Shown piece by piece: positions 1 to 6,976 of a stretch of DNA of 14,125 nt (position 1 is its first letter; every line of letters starts with the position of its first letter). The stretch spans positions 1-14,125 of the forward strand of contig JAKIUO010000072.1 in the NCBI GenBank assembly GCA_021647535.1, given 5' to 3'. Made by a program: the position numbers and the translations under genes. The stretch is from Hyphomicrobiaceae bacterium. GTDB taxonomy: Bacteria > Pseudomonadota > Alphaproteobacteria > Rhizobiales > JAKIUO01. The notes under the pieces were generated by a model. The model did not search any database, was not told the DNA's origin, and saw only the letters and a program-made list of their open reading frames with translations.

Positions 1-318
1 CTCAAGCGTAGGCTCAAAGGGCGGGTTGTTCCACAGCGCCAACGGGTCCACCGGCTGCACATCATAATGGCCATAAAACAAGATATGCGGGCCATCGCCG
101 CTGAAATGGGCCACCACCAACGGATGGCCGGTTGTATCGCGCCGCGACGCCTCAAAGCCGATGCTTTTCAGGTCCTCCACCAGCCAATCAGCGGCGTCTT
201 TGCAGGCGGGCTTGAAGGCAGGGTCGGTGGAAATGCTTTCGATGCGGAGCAGGGCGAAGAGGCGCTGAAGCGCGGCACCCCTATCGGCATCAAGATGGGC
301 AAGGACTTGGTCTGGCAT
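1..318 (-). CDS. M20-family metallopeptidase (dipeptidase-like), N-terminal part, runs off left edge
   Basis: The reading frame starts at the ATG at 318 and stays open to the window edge (106 codons), so the C-terminal three quarters or so of a usual ~450-residue protein is missing only because the window ends. An SGRR-like sequence GGAG lies 5 nt before the start. The diagnostic part is GHYDVQP at residues 83-89: in M20 peptidases the His of this motif (H84) binds the first zinc and the Asp (D86) is the catalytic-site residue. The preceding stretch (LLRIESISTDP, residues 23-33) is the usual N-terminal signature of M20 dipeptidases and deacylases. No signal peptide is seen, so it is probably cytoplasmic and hydrolyses a dipeptide or N-acyl amino acid. 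The substrate cannot be told from this part. Family assignment is strong. Confidence 0.88.
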   Translation of the reverse strand, partial: MPDQVLAHLDADRGAALQRLFALLRIESISTDPAFKPACKDAADWLVEDLKSIGFEASRRDTTGHPLVVAHFSGDGPHILFYGHYDVQPVDPLALWNNPPFEPTLE

Positions 319-377
319 GGGGACTCCATAAAAATGGGCACCCGAATTGAGCGCCCGATTGTCAATTTTGTAAAGCC

Positions 378-935
378 TTAGTTAAACGGGTCGTTGCTGC
401 GGAACCCGCTGAATATCCGCCGCTCGCACGCGCGGTGCTGGTTGAGGGTGGCCGAGGTGCCGCGCAAGGAAAACCGCGCGATTTCAACGCCGCGATCATT
501 GCGCAGGTAGAGGGTATTGCCACGGGCGACTTCGTTGAAAAACCGGCTCAGGCCGTTATTCGGCGGTGTTACAATCGTGCGGATTTTGTTGTTCCACTTG
601 GTGCCATTAATGTTCCACGCGCCGCGCCGGTCAATCTCGACCACAAAATCCTGATTAAGCTCCTCGGTACCAAAATCCCAGCCTTCGTTCTCGAACTGGA
701 TGACGTAATCACCGGAGCTAAGCGTAAACATGTTGAAAACATAGTCCGAGCTGTTCACAGTGCGGCTTTCACAGCTCTGCACACCACCGGCATGCTGGTT
801 TAGGTCCAGCCGCCAATAGCCGCGAGAATAGAGCGTATCGTAGGATGTGTAATCATCCCAAACGCCCGATTCCGCGCTGGTTGACAAAACCGTTAGCGCC
901 AATGCCGCGCTCGCAACTGTTTTGAAAATTGACAT
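378..935 (-). CDS. Exported protein of unknown function with one terminal cysteine pair
   Basis: A 185-residue protein is read from the ATG at 935, which has GAGG 6 nt upstream; the longer frame would need a GTG at 947 without such a site. Residues 1-21 form a signal peptide (short basic start, AALALTVLS core, small residues before the probable cut). The mature part is rich in aromatic and polar residues and looks like a beta-strand protein. It has a Cys near its start (GVQSCES, about residue 54) and one near its end (HRACERR), likely forming a disulfide in the periplasm. The tail pattern FSLRGTSATL before the last Cys resembles the end of small exported alphaproteobacterial domains seen in invasion-associated-locus-B-like and related proteins, but I cannot assign a family. 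It stands alone, 78 bp downstream of the regulator gene on the same strand. Confidence 0.75.
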   Translation of the reverse strand: MSIFKTVASAALALTVLSTSAESGVWDDYTSYDTLYSRGYWRLDLNQHAGGVQSCESRTVNSSDYVFNMFTLSSGDYVIQFENEGWDFGTEELNQDFVVEIDRRGAWNINGTKWNNKIRTIVTPPNNGLSRFFNEVARGNTLYLRNDRGVEIARFSLRGTSATLNQHRACERRIFSGFRSNDPFN

Positions 936-1016
936 GGTGAACCTCACTATCTTATTGCCTGACTATATGATGAGCGAGTTAACCCCGAATGCGCGTGTGG
1001 GTCAAGATCATTGCCT

Positions 1017-1718
1017 TCAGCGCAGGGTTGTTTTGCGGAATATTTTTGGTGACTGGCCATAGGTTTCGGTGAACACGCGAGTGAAGTAGGCGGCAGAGGT
1101 GAAGCCGAGATCTTCGGCAATAATCCGGATTTTTGCGTCGGTTTCTTTCAGCAAATACCGCGCTTCTTCCATGGTTTTTTCGCGGAGTTTAGTACCACCA
1201 AGGCGGCGCGAAATCGCAAAACTGCGTTTTAGATGGGGCTCAAGTGTGAGAAGGAAATGGCGTGCCTGCTCCCCCTCTTCAAGATGATCGAGGCTGATAT
1301 TGCAGGCCAGATTGATAAAGCAGCCCTTGGTGCGACTGAGGTTTGAGGTGAAACCTGTGGCAATATCTCCCTGTGGCTCGACCCAGTCGTGATAAAATTC
1401 GGTTTTTTGCAAGGTGTCCAGTGGCACCACCTCATGAGCCCAGATATTGAGCTCTAGCGGTCGAGCTTCCTGTAGCATGTCGTACCATGGGTTGAGCTTG
1501 TGGTAATAGTCCACATAGCTGGTGGCAAATTCCTCTTCATAATTGCCGAGCAGCGCAAAATTAAGATGAGGATGCGTGTCATCATAGCCGATAAGTCCGG
1601 ATTTGAGGGCGGGGAACTGCCGGTCAAATTTTTTGAGGAAAACAGTCCAGCTCTGGCCGCCGCTACCGCATTCATAAATGCAATCTATGAAGTCGAGCAA
1701 TAAGTCCTGATCCGTCAT
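1017..1718 (-). CDS. Transcriptional regulator: LuxR-type sensor-like N-terminus fused to half an AraC DNA-binding domain
   Basis: The chosen start is the ATG at 1718, preceded by AGAGG at 5 nt; the longer frame begins with TTG at 1832 and adds 38 residues that look non-coding. The product has 233 residues. The last ~55 residues (about 180-230) fit the second half of an AraC/XylS domain: linker helix EEARYLLKETD, recognition helix-turn-helix IIAEDLGFTSAAYFTRVF, and the family end GQSPKIFRK. The first helix-turn-helix of the usual ~100-residue domain is absent. Residues 1-175 contain YYHKLNPW (71-78), FYHDWVEPQG (108-117) and LEPHLKRSF (159-167), which are hallmarks of N-terminal domains normally joined to a LuxR/GerE helix-turn-helix. 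This would make it a hybrid. The ligand and targets are unknown; the divergent small membrane-protein gene at 2086 and the downstream exported protein are the nearest candidate targets. Confidence 0.8.
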   Translation of the reverse strand: MTDQDLLLDFIDCIYECGSGGQSWTVFLKKFDRQFPALKSGLIGYDDTHPHLNFALLGNYEEEFATSYVDYYHKLNPWYDMLQEARPLELNIWAHEVVPLDTLQKTEFYHDWVEPQGDIATGFTSNLSRTKGCFINLACNISLDHLEEGEQARHFLLTLEPHLKRSFAISRRLGGTKLREKTMEEARYLLKETDAKIRIIAEDLGFTSAAYFTRVFTETYGQSPKIFRKTTLR

Positions 1719-2085
1719 GTATGCCTCTGTCGTCCAGACCTTTGCTGCAGGACCGACACGATAAAATGTCACTGGCAGACAACGATTATAAGCTATTTTT
1801 GATGAGCATACTGCATATGCCGGGGTCGTCAAGAAGAAGTGTTTTTAATATAGCCAGCGGCTACAAGCGATTTGGCTGCTGACGGGTGAACCTCGTTGAT
1901 CGGACTGCGGTTTTTCGCAAACTTTGTCTGATCTTCGAGTGTTTTGACTATAGTTGAGTGATTTCAGTATTTTTCAAATGTTTTGATTTTGAAGTCTTAT
2001 CCTGTGACTTGTCCTCAATGAGGGGTATAGTGTTGGACTTATCTGCTCGAATCCCTTCGGGAAGAGATATAAAGTGAGAGCCGTG
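1719..2085. other. Divergent intergenic region between the regulator and the small membrane protein
   Basis: This 367-bp AT-rich stretch must hold promoters for two diverging genes. No ORF in it looks coding. On the plus strand, TTGACT at 1944-1949 is followed after 17 bp by GTATTT, and a separate -10-like TATAGT lies at 2026-2031 without a good -35 partner. A short dyad (TCCC, 3-nt loop, GGGA) lies around 2051-2061 just before the ribosome-binding site of the 2086 gene. No clear operator repeat for the AraC-like protein was recognised by eye. Confidence 0.4.
1785..1832 (-). promoter_or_regulatory. Candidate promoter(s) of the regulator gene
   Basis: Reading the minus strand, TTGACG (1832-1827) is separated by 16 bp from TATGCT (1810-1805), a plausible sigma-70 pair. 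A perfect TATAAT follows at 1790-1785 but has no good -35 box at the right distance. Either would give an untranslated leader of about 60-90 nt before the ATG at 1718. This was matched by eye only. Confidence 0.35.
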
Positions 2086-2340
2086 ATGTGTGAATTTTAT
2101 GATGTCTTATGGCAACCAGCGCTGATCCTTTTGCTGTTCTTTTCCATCCTGACCCTGTTGGTGCGTGTGAAATATCACGTTAAGGGGGAGCCTGATCGCT
2201 CTATGGCGGCACCAAAATGGCTGGCGGCGTCGCTGTTCTGGGGAAGTGGCATTGTCGGCCTTACCATGCTGGCATTGATGGTGCTGGGGTTTGTTTGCGC
2301 TGGATCGTCGGGAGATATAAGGGGGATTGTGCCTAATTGA
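2086..2340 (+). CDS. Small membrane protein with two predicted transmembrane helices
   Basis: An 84-residue frame starts at the ATG at 2086, preceded by GTGAGAG 5 nt upstream; an in-frame GTG at 2074 is a possible alternative start. Two hydrophobic stretches are evident: about residues 9-28 (PALILLLFFSILTLLVRV) and about 45-72 (LAASLFWGSGIVGLTMLALM within it). They are joined by a charged loop with KYHVKGEPDRS. The helices, the ribosome-binding site and the isolated position between two opposite-strand genes suggest a real gene, but no family is recognised. The gene ends 15 bp before the end of the convergent methyltransferase-like gene. Confidence 0.6.
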   Translation: MCEFYDVLWQPALILLLFFSILTLLVRVKYHVKGEPDRSMAAPKWLAASLFWGSGIVGLTMLALMVLGFVCAGSSGDIRGIVPN

Positions 2341-2355
2341 GCTTCCAACTGCGTA

Positions 2356-2955
2356 TCAGATTGCCCGGCCCCGCCACGGAATGAGGGCTGGGACGCGTTT
2401 TTTATAGTCGCTATAGGCTGTGCCATAGAGGTTGATGAGTTTGCGCTCTTCAAAATGGCTGCCGATCATCAAATAAAGACTGGCATAAAAGGCGGTGGCC
2501 AGATCAAATTCAGTACGCACCGCGCCCCACATATACAGATAGACCCCGGTATAAAGAGGATGGCGCACAAAACGGTGCAGACCGCCCAGATGCAGCGGCT
2601 CTTCGCGGTCCTCTTGCGCCTGTGTAAAAAGCTGGGTCAGACCGGAAAATCGGCCAATATCATATTGCGAAAGGGCAATCAGAAACAGGACAATGCCAAG
2701 CAGCATAGAGCCTTGCAGTGCCATCAGTATTTCAGGGGATAGGGCAAAGTGGCTGGCCTGTTCGCCAAGCAAATAGCGCCCGCCATAGATCACCAGACCA
2801 ATATGAACAAGGGCGAACAGATTATAAGAAAAGCGATAGGTCCGCCCCAGTAAAAAGGCCAGGGCTGCTTTGGCTTTAGGGCCAGCCAGAAGTGTATGAC
2901 CCAGACCAAAGCTGATCCAGAGGGCGAAATAGATGAAATGTGCGGTAGGGGACAA
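2356..2955 (-). CDS. Integral-membrane methyltransferase-like protein (ICMT / NnrU / MddA superfamily)
   Basis: The frame opens at a TTG at 2967, but the TTG at 2955 has GAGG exactly 6 nt upstream and is preferred, giving 199 residues; no ATG is available near the N-terminus. The protein is very hydrophobic with about five to six transmembrane helices. The N-terminal half (GLGHTLLAGP, then GRTYRFSYNLFALVHIG) resembles NnrU and methanethiol S-methyltransferase proteins. The C-terminal half carries the isoprenylcysteine carboxyl methyltransferase signature: RHPLYTGVYL (about 131-140), then HFEERKLINLYGTAYSDYKKRV-type ending with LIPW. In ICMT these segments form the S-adenosylmethionine and substrate pocket. 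The methyl acceptor here is unknown. It is transcribed alone, convergent with the small membrane protein. Confidence 0.8.
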   Translation of the reverse strand: MSPTAHFIYFALWISFGLGHTLLAGPKAKAALAFLLGRTYRFSYNLFALVHIGLVIYGGRYLLGEQASHFALSPEILMALQGSMLLGIVLFLIALSQYDIGRFSGLTQLFTQAQEDREEPLHLGGLHRFVRHPLYTGVYLYMWGAVRTEFDLATAFYASLYLMIGSHFEERKLINLYGTAYSDYKKRVPALIPWRGRAI

Positions 2956-3075
2956 GGCGGGCCTCAACGGGTGAATAAAGTTTAAAAACGATCTCTAGCA
3001 TATCAGGGAGGCGCCAGAGCTGTTTTCACGAAAAGTTTAATTTATGACGAGGCGGGCACGGGAGCTTTCCTTTGG

Positions 3076-3151
3076 ATTTAAATAAAAAGAAAGGGGTTCG
3101 GGGAAACCTTTCCCCGAGTGGGTGTGGGCGACAGCCCACTTGCGCAGCAAA
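3076..3151 (+). repeat. Triple-hairpin intergenic repeat, copy A
   Basis: About 76 bp start in an AT-rich tail (TTTAAATAAAAAG) and contain three consecutive dyads. The first is CGGGGAAA/TTTCCCCG with a 2-nt loop (3099-3116). The second is GTGGGC/GCCCAC with a 4-nt loop (3124-3139). The third is TTGC/GCAA with a 3-nt loop (3140-3150). The same layout recurs inverted at 4790-4865 and in diverged form at 4862-4935. This is the structure of a REP/BIME-like dispersed element. It is not in a coding sequence. Confidence 0.85.
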
Positions 3152-3159
3152 CTCCTGGC

Positions 3160-3182
3160 TCTCGTTCATTATCTCGTTCATT
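3160..3182 (+). repeat. 11-bp direct repeat upstream of SulP
   Basis: TCTCGTTCATT occurs at 3160-3170 and again at 3172-3182, separated by one A, giving a 12-bp period (about one helical turn plus). It lies 120 bp before the SulP start, directly after repeat copy A. It could be a regulator-binding direct repeat or a simple duplication at the edge of the repeat element. Confidence 0.4.
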
Positions 3183-3301
3183 CCCCTGCGACATTTTGGT
3201 CTGCTTACGCCGCCCCGCGAAGCGCGTAGAACTCAGGTTTGGTCTAGGACGGCTTTTGCCCTGAGAACAAGGGGCGGTTGATTTGGGATGCAGGGAATAA
3301 T

Positions 3302-4780
3302 ATGAGCATTTTTGCAAAAGACACGTGGTTGAGTAATACGCGCGGCGATTTACTGGCCGGGCTGGTGGTGGCGCTGGCGCTTATTCCCGAGGCTATTGCC
3401 TTTTCGATTATCGCTGGTGTTGATCCAAAGGTTGGCTTGTACGCTTCTTTCTGCATCGCCGTTGTAACGGCATTTCTGGGCGGGCGACCGGGTATGATCT
3501 CGGCGGCAACCGGGGCCATGGCCTTGCTGATGGTGACGCTTGTTAAAGAGCACGGCCTGCAATATCTGATGATGGCGACTTTGCTGACTGGTGTCTTGCA
3601 GATCGGTGCAGGCTATTTGCAGCTCGGTTCGCTTATGCGTTTTGTATCGCGCTCGGTGGTGACGGGCTTTGTCAATGCGCTGGCCATTTTGATCTTCATG
3701 GCGCAATTGCCTGAGCTCACCAATGTCACCTGGCATGTCTACGCCATGACGGCGGCGGGGCTTGGCATTATTTACGGCTTGCCCTATTTGACCAAAGCTG
3801 TGCCCTCGCCGCTCATCACCATTATTGTGCTGACTGTGTTCGCTATGGCGTTAGGTCTTGATATTCGAACCGTTGGAGATATGGGAGAGCTGCCGGACAC
3901 GCTGCCCATGTTTATGTGGCCCGATGTGCCTTTGTCATTTGAAACCCTGAAAATCATCCTGCCTTACTCGCTCTCGCTGGCCATTGTTGGTCTGCTGGAA
4001 AGTTTGATGACCGCGACGATTATTGACGAACTCACCGATACGCCGAGCGACAAGAACCGCGAATGCAAGGGGCAGGGCGCTGCGAATATTGCTTCGGGGC
4101 TGATTGGCGGCATGGCCGGTTGCGCGATGATTGGTCAGTCAGTGATCAATGTGAAATCCGGGGGCCGCACCCGTTTGTCGACACTGGTGGCCGGGGTCTT
4201 TTTGCTCATTCTCGTGGTCTTTTTGGGCGAATGGGTCAAGCAGATTCCCATGGCGGCGCTGGTTTCCGTGATGATCATGGTGAGTATCGGCACCTTTAGC
4301 TGGAGCTCGATCACCGACATGAAGAAAAACCCGCTCTCCAGCACCATTGTTATGTTGAGCACGGTGGCCGTTGTTGTCGCCACCCACAATCTTGCTTATG
4401 GTGTGTTTGTCGGGGTGCTGCTGGCCGGTCTGTTTTTTGCCAACAAGGTGGCGCAGTACAAATATGTCAAATCGGACCTGTCAGACGATGGGCGCTTGCG
4501 CGTTTATCAGGTGGTCGGTCAGGTGTTTTATGCCTCCTCCTACAAGTTCACCGAATTTTTTGATTTCAAGGAAGTGCTCGACAAGGTGGTGATTGATTTG
4601 TCTGAGGCGCATTTCTGGGATATTAGTGCGGTGGCGGCGCTTGATCGGGTCGTGCTTAAATTTCGCCGTGAAGGCACGGAAGTGCAATTGCTGGGGCTCA
4701 ATAAGGCCAGCGCTACAATCGTTGATCGGTTCGCTGTTTATGATAAGCCCGAACTTGTTGATAAGCTGATGGATCATTGA
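3302..4780 (+). CDS. SulP-family anion permease with C-terminal STAS domain
   Basis: The 492-residue protein starts at the ATG at 3302 with AGGGA 5 nt upstream; an in-frame TTG at 3278 would add eight residues and has no better site. The N-terminal part is the SulP core: RGDLLAGLVVALALIPEAIAFS (family signature near residues 14-35, followed by GVDPKVGLYASF), then roughly ten or more hydrophobic helices up to about residue 380, including IIDELTDTPSDKNRE and GMAGCAMIGQS, which are conserved in the bacterial members. The last ~100 residues form a STAS domain (VVIDLSEAHFWDISAVAAL and the following VQLLGLN), which in other SulP proteins regulates transport. The family exchanges sulfate, bicarbonate, carboxylates or chloride with H+ or Na+; the substrate is not readable here. 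A universal stress protein follows on the same strand, a pairing I know from other SulP loci. Confidence 0.93.
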   Translation: MSIFAKDTWLSNTRGDLLAGLVVALALIPEAIAFSIIAGVDPKVGLYASFCIAVVTAFLGGRPGMISAATGAMALLMVTLVKEHGLQYLMMATLLTGVLQIGAGYLQLGSLMRFVSRSVVTGFVNALAILIFMAQLPELTNVTWHVYAMTAAGLGIIYGLPYLTKAVPSPLITIIVLTVFAMALGLDIRTVGDMGELPDTLPMFMWPDVPLSFETLKIILPYSLSLAIVGLLESLMTATIIDELTDTPSDKNRECKGQGAANIASGLIGGMAGCAMIGQSVINVKSGGRTRLSTLVAGVFLLILVVFLGEWVKQIPMAALVSVMIMVSIGTFSWSSITDMKKNPLSSTIVMLSTVAVVVATHNLAYGVFVGVLLAGLFFANKVAQYKYVKSDLSDDGRLRVYQVVGQVFYASSYKFTEFFDFKEVLDKVVIDLSEAHFWDISAVAALDRVVLKFRREGTEVQLLGLNKASATIVDRFAVYDKPELVDKLMDH

Positions 4781-4789
4781 GCCGTTGGA

Positions 4790-4865
4790 TTTGCTGCGCA
4801 AGTGGGCTATCGCCCACACCCATTTGGGGAAAAGTTTTCCCCCAAACCCCCTTCTATTTAAAATT
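4790..4865 (-). repeat. Triple-hairpin intergenic repeat, copy B (inverted)
   Basis: Starting 9 bp after the SulP stop, this is the reverse complement of copy A with scattered changes. Its dyads are TTGC/GCAA (4791-4801), GTGGGC/GCCCAC (4802-4817) and GGGGAAAA/TTTTCCCC (4826-4842). It ends in the AT-rich junction shared with copy C. As RNA it would form strong stem-loops directly behind SulP and may act as an mRNA 3'-end stabiliser or attenuator between SulP and the stress-protein gene. Confidence 0.85.
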
Positions 4866-4935
4866 TAGATAAGGGTGGGTTTGGGAGGTCTCCTCCCAAG
4901 CAGGTTTGGGCGGCAGCCCATTCGCGAAGCGAGCT
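4862..4935 (+). repeat. Triple-hairpin intergenic repeat, copy C (diverged)
   Basis: This copy has the same orientation as copy A but a more diverged sequence. Its dyads are TTGGGAGG/CCTCCCAA (4881-4899), TGGGC/GCCCA (4907-4920) and TCGC/GCGA (4922-4932). Several stem positions differ from copies A and B on both sides at once, so pairing is kept while sequence changes. B and C lie back to back, so together 4790-4935 form one large imperfect inverted repeat. Confidence 0.7.
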
Positions 4936-4968
4936 GAAGGCGGCATAATTTTAGCAAGGATCAGATGA

Positions 4969-5823
4969 ATGAGCATTGAAACCAGTAATGTCGTGGCTGC
5001 GATTGACGGGACGCAAGTTTCAACGGCTGTATGTGACTTGGCCGCCTGGGCGGCGCTCGCCATGCAGGCTCCGCTGGAAATTTTGCATGTGCTCGACAAA
5101 TCACAATATCCAGCAACGCCGGATTATAGCGGCAATATTGGTCTGGGCTCGCGCTCGGCCTTGCTTGATGAGCTTTCCAGCCTTGATGTGAAGCGCGGCA
5201 AGCTGGCGCTGGAGCAGGGGCGCTTGATGATGGAAGAGGCGCGCGAGCGGGCTATCATAGATGGCGTTGCCAAACCTGTTTTGAACCAGCGCCATGGTTC
5301 GCTGGTTGATACGCTTATGGAAATGGAAGGGCGCATCCGTCTGCTGGTAATGGGTAAACATGATGAAAATCTTGGTGATCATACCGGCTCAATGCTGGAA
5401 AACGTTGTGCGCACCTTGCATCAGCCCATTCTTGTCGCCGCGCCAACCTTTAGCGCTCCAAAACGCGTCATGCTGGCCTTTGATGGCAGTGAGACGACGC
5501 GTAAGGGCGTCGAGATGGTGGCGCAAAGCCCATTGTTTAAAGGTCTGCCCTGTCATTTGGTGATGGTCGGTGAGGACACGAGTGCTAACCGTATCGAACT
5601 CGACTGGGCTAGCGAGATGATGGATGAAGCAGGCTTTGAGGCTCCGGCAGTGCTTGAGCAGGGGGAAGTTGAAAAAGTGCTGTGCGATTATCGCGCCGCT
5701 CATGATATTGATATGCTGATCATGGGTGCCTATGGTCATTCGACCATCCGCCGTTTTCTGGTGGGCAGCACGACCACCAATGTCATTCGCGGCGCTTCCG
5801 TGCCAGTGCTTTTGTTGCGCTAA
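4969..5823 (+). CDS. Universal stress protein with two tandem Usp domains
   Basis: The protein has 284 residues from the ATG at 4969, preceded by AAGGA 8 nt upstream. Two Usp (alpha/beta nucleotide-binding) domains follow each other: about residues 1-150 and 160-284, each opening with a hydrophobic strand and Asp (VVAAIDGTQ; VMLAFDGSE). The second domain has the full ATP-binding pattern G-2x-G-9x-G-S/T (GAYG, nine residues, GS) near its end, then the final strand VPVLLL. The first has a degenerate version (GKHDENLG...GS), so probably only the C-terminal domain binds ATP in the classical way. No signal peptide is present, so it is cytoplasmic. It lies 188 bp after SulP with repeats B and C between them, and may be co-transcribed and modulate the transporter; that link is inference. 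Confidence 0.92.
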   Translation: MSIETSNVVAAIDGTQVSTAVCDLAAWAALAMQAPLEILHVLDKSQYPATPDYSGNIGLGSRSALLDELSSLDVKRGKLALEQGRLMMEEARERAIIDGVAKPVLNQRHGSLVDTLMEMEGRIRLLVMGKHDENLGDHTGSMLENVVRTLHQPILVAAPTFSAPKRVMLAFDGSETTRKGVEMVAQSPLFKGLPCHLVMVGEDTSANRIELDWASEMMDEAGFEAPAVLEQGEVEKVLCDYRAAHDIDMLIMGAYGHSTIRRFLVGSTTTNVIRGASVPVLLLR

Positions 5824-5854
5824 ATGTTGCGTTCCGGGCTTGATCCCATAGGCG

Positions 5855-6310
5855 CTAGCGTAGTTTCTTTTTGAGAACATTGATCCCTTTGGTGACCCCG
5901 GCATAGAGCCTTCCCCGTATAAAAAAGCGGTATCTGGCCTGTACATGTTGCATGATCGTTGCTGTCAGGCGCGAGGCGTTTGGGCGCGTTATATTCTTGT
6001 GCCAATAGGTGCGAACGGCGCTCACCATGCGTGGATAGTTGCTGGCATAGGGGCGAAGGCGCGTCAAATGCCTCATACTGATCTGAATGGCTTCGGCCCG
6101 CAGCGTGGCAACCTTTGAAGGGCGGCTGCCGATCGAGCGGATTTTTCGCCTTGCTGACCTGACCGGCTGGTTTCTTGTCGTGGTGGTTTGCCAGGAAGTT
6201 TTCCAGTCCGAACTATTCATCAGTTCGTGTCCACTTCCAGTGTCAAAAGCTGCAGCTGAATAAATTGGCAGAAAAATTGCGATCGTAAAAACGGTGTAAA
6301 ATTTTTTCAT
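5855..6310 (-). CDS. Small basic exported protein of unknown function
   Basis: A 151-residue frame starts at the ATG at 6310. Residues 1-21 (MKKFYTVFTIAIFLPIYSAAA) are a clear signal peptide. The mature part is unusually basic, with many Arg and Lys and few acidic residues (about 5 Asp/Glu after residue 22), ends in KKKLR, and has no cysteine. A run of Thr and Ser around residues 38-46 follows the mature N-terminus. No domain is recognised; polyanion (DNA, LPS or teichoic-like) or membrane binding would be a guess. The only Shine-Dalgarno-like element is GGGG 6-9 nt before the start, and it lies in one arm of an 11-bp inverted repeat (see 6313-6416). The gene converges on the stress-protein gene with 31 bp between stops. 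Confidence 0.6.
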   Translation of the reverse strand: MKKFYTVFTIAIFLPIYSAAAFDTGSGHELMNSSDWKTSWQTTTTRNQPVRSARRKIRSIGSRPSKVATLRAEAIQISMRHLTRLRPYASNYPRMVSAVRTYWHKNITRPNASRLTATIMQHVQARYRFFIRGRLYAGVTKGINVLKKKLR

Positions 6311-6312
6311 AT

Positions 6313-6416
6313 GACCCCGACTTTTGATAAGGTGCGGTATGCAGGTCCGTCAGCTTGGGCTTGACGGTCTCATAACAATTTTTGCCGTTCGAAATTGGCT
6401 AGAATAAGTCGGGGTC
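6313..6416 (-). promoter_or_regulatory. Possible structured leader that pairs with the ribosome-binding site
   Basis: Two perfect 11-bp arms, GACCCCGACTT (6313-6323) and AAGTCGGGGTC (6406-6416), flank an 82-bp spacer. The spacer itself contains a dyad CCGTCA/TGACGG (6347-6367). In the minus-strand transcript the arm nearest the gene contains the GGGG that is the only ribosome-binding candidate for the ATG at 6310, so pairing would hide it. This could be an RNA switch, thermometer or translational control leader, or a DNA-level palindrome. No known riboswitch class is recognised. Confidence 0.4.
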
Positions 6417-6551
6417 TATTGTTTGACATTACAAGAATTACTGTGACTGTTTAAATACACCTGTTTGAATGGGGCTGTCTTTGCTTTTGCACTCGATTCA
6501 AATCAAAAAAGACATGCAGGGCAAAGAGGTCACAACGCCTGAAAATCAAGC

Positions 6552-6953
6552 TCAATATATGCCATTGGCCCTTTGCAGTTCGCGGACATAAGAGATGATT
6601 TTTCTGACTTCCTTGCGCTTGACGTTGGTGACCGGGGGCATATTGCCAAACTGCCAGTGATGGGCGCGCACGCCATTGGCGGCGGCACGATAAAAGGCCC
6701 GGTCAGGGTGGTGGTTGGGGCGGTAATATTTGTGTATGAGCGGCGGCCCCTGATTTGTACCGGCGGCATTTTGGCCATGGCACTGGGAACAATTACGGGT
6801 AAATTGTGCTTCCCCGGCCTGGGCAGCAGCGCTCAAAATTGGGACATTCACTTTGATTTGTGCCGATTTTTGTGTGTCCGCTGGTGCGAACATGACGGTG
6901 ATACCGCCTAGCAGTACGGCAACAATCAGCAGGGGGACTACCTTGTCTTTCAT
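6552..6953 (-). CDS. Class I c-type cytochrome, membrane-anchored or exported
   Basis: The 133-residue protein starts at the ATG at 6953 (AAGG 11 nt upstream); an in-frame TTG at 6962 is poorer. Residues 5-24 are hydrophobic and could be an uncleaved anchor or a signal peptide. Haem attachment is CSQCH at residues 55-59, and the sixth haem ligand is very probably Met105 in FGNMPPV. The spacing is that of a small mono-haem class I cytochrome c. The end (KIISYVRELQRANG) is the usual last helix. The gene follows the multicopper oxidase gene after 23 bp on the same strand and should be co-transcribed, so a role as electron acceptor or donor of that oxidase is likely but unproven. It is the last gene of the leftward cluster; no clear terminator follows. 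Confidence 0.9.
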   Translation of the reverse strand: MKDKVVPLLIVAVLLGGITVMFAPADTQKSAQIKVNVPILSAAAQAGEAQFTRNCSQCHGQNAAGTNQGPPLIHKYYRPNHHPDRAFYRAAANGVRAHHWQFGNMPPVTNVKRKEVRKIISYVRELQRANGIY

Positions 6954-6976
6954 ATGATTCAAAACCTTTTTGGGCG

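Larger units (their letters stand above)
2956..3301. other. Intergenic region upstream of the SulP gene
   Basis: This 346-bp stretch contains a triple-hairpin repeat (3076-3151), an 11-bp direct repeat (3160-3182), and the leader of the SulP gene. The ribosome-binding site AGGGA lies 5 nt before the ATG at 3302. Both strands carry short open frames here, but they read through palindromic DNA and have no coding character. No convincing -35/-10 pair for SulP was found by eye. Confidence 0.4.

Noticed and set aside
1719..1832. N-terminal extension of the regulator to a TTG start
   Set aside because: The ATG at 1718 has AGAGG at the right distance, and the extra 38 residues overlap promoter-like sequence and look non-coding.
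3072..3317. Short overlapping frames on both strands at repeat copy A
   Set aside because: They arise from palindromic repeat DNA that recurs in non-coding positions at 4790-4935.
6423..6457. Perfect -35 hexamer TTGACA on the plus strand at 6423-6428
   Set aside because: No -10 box lies at 16-18 bp and no plus-strand gene follows.
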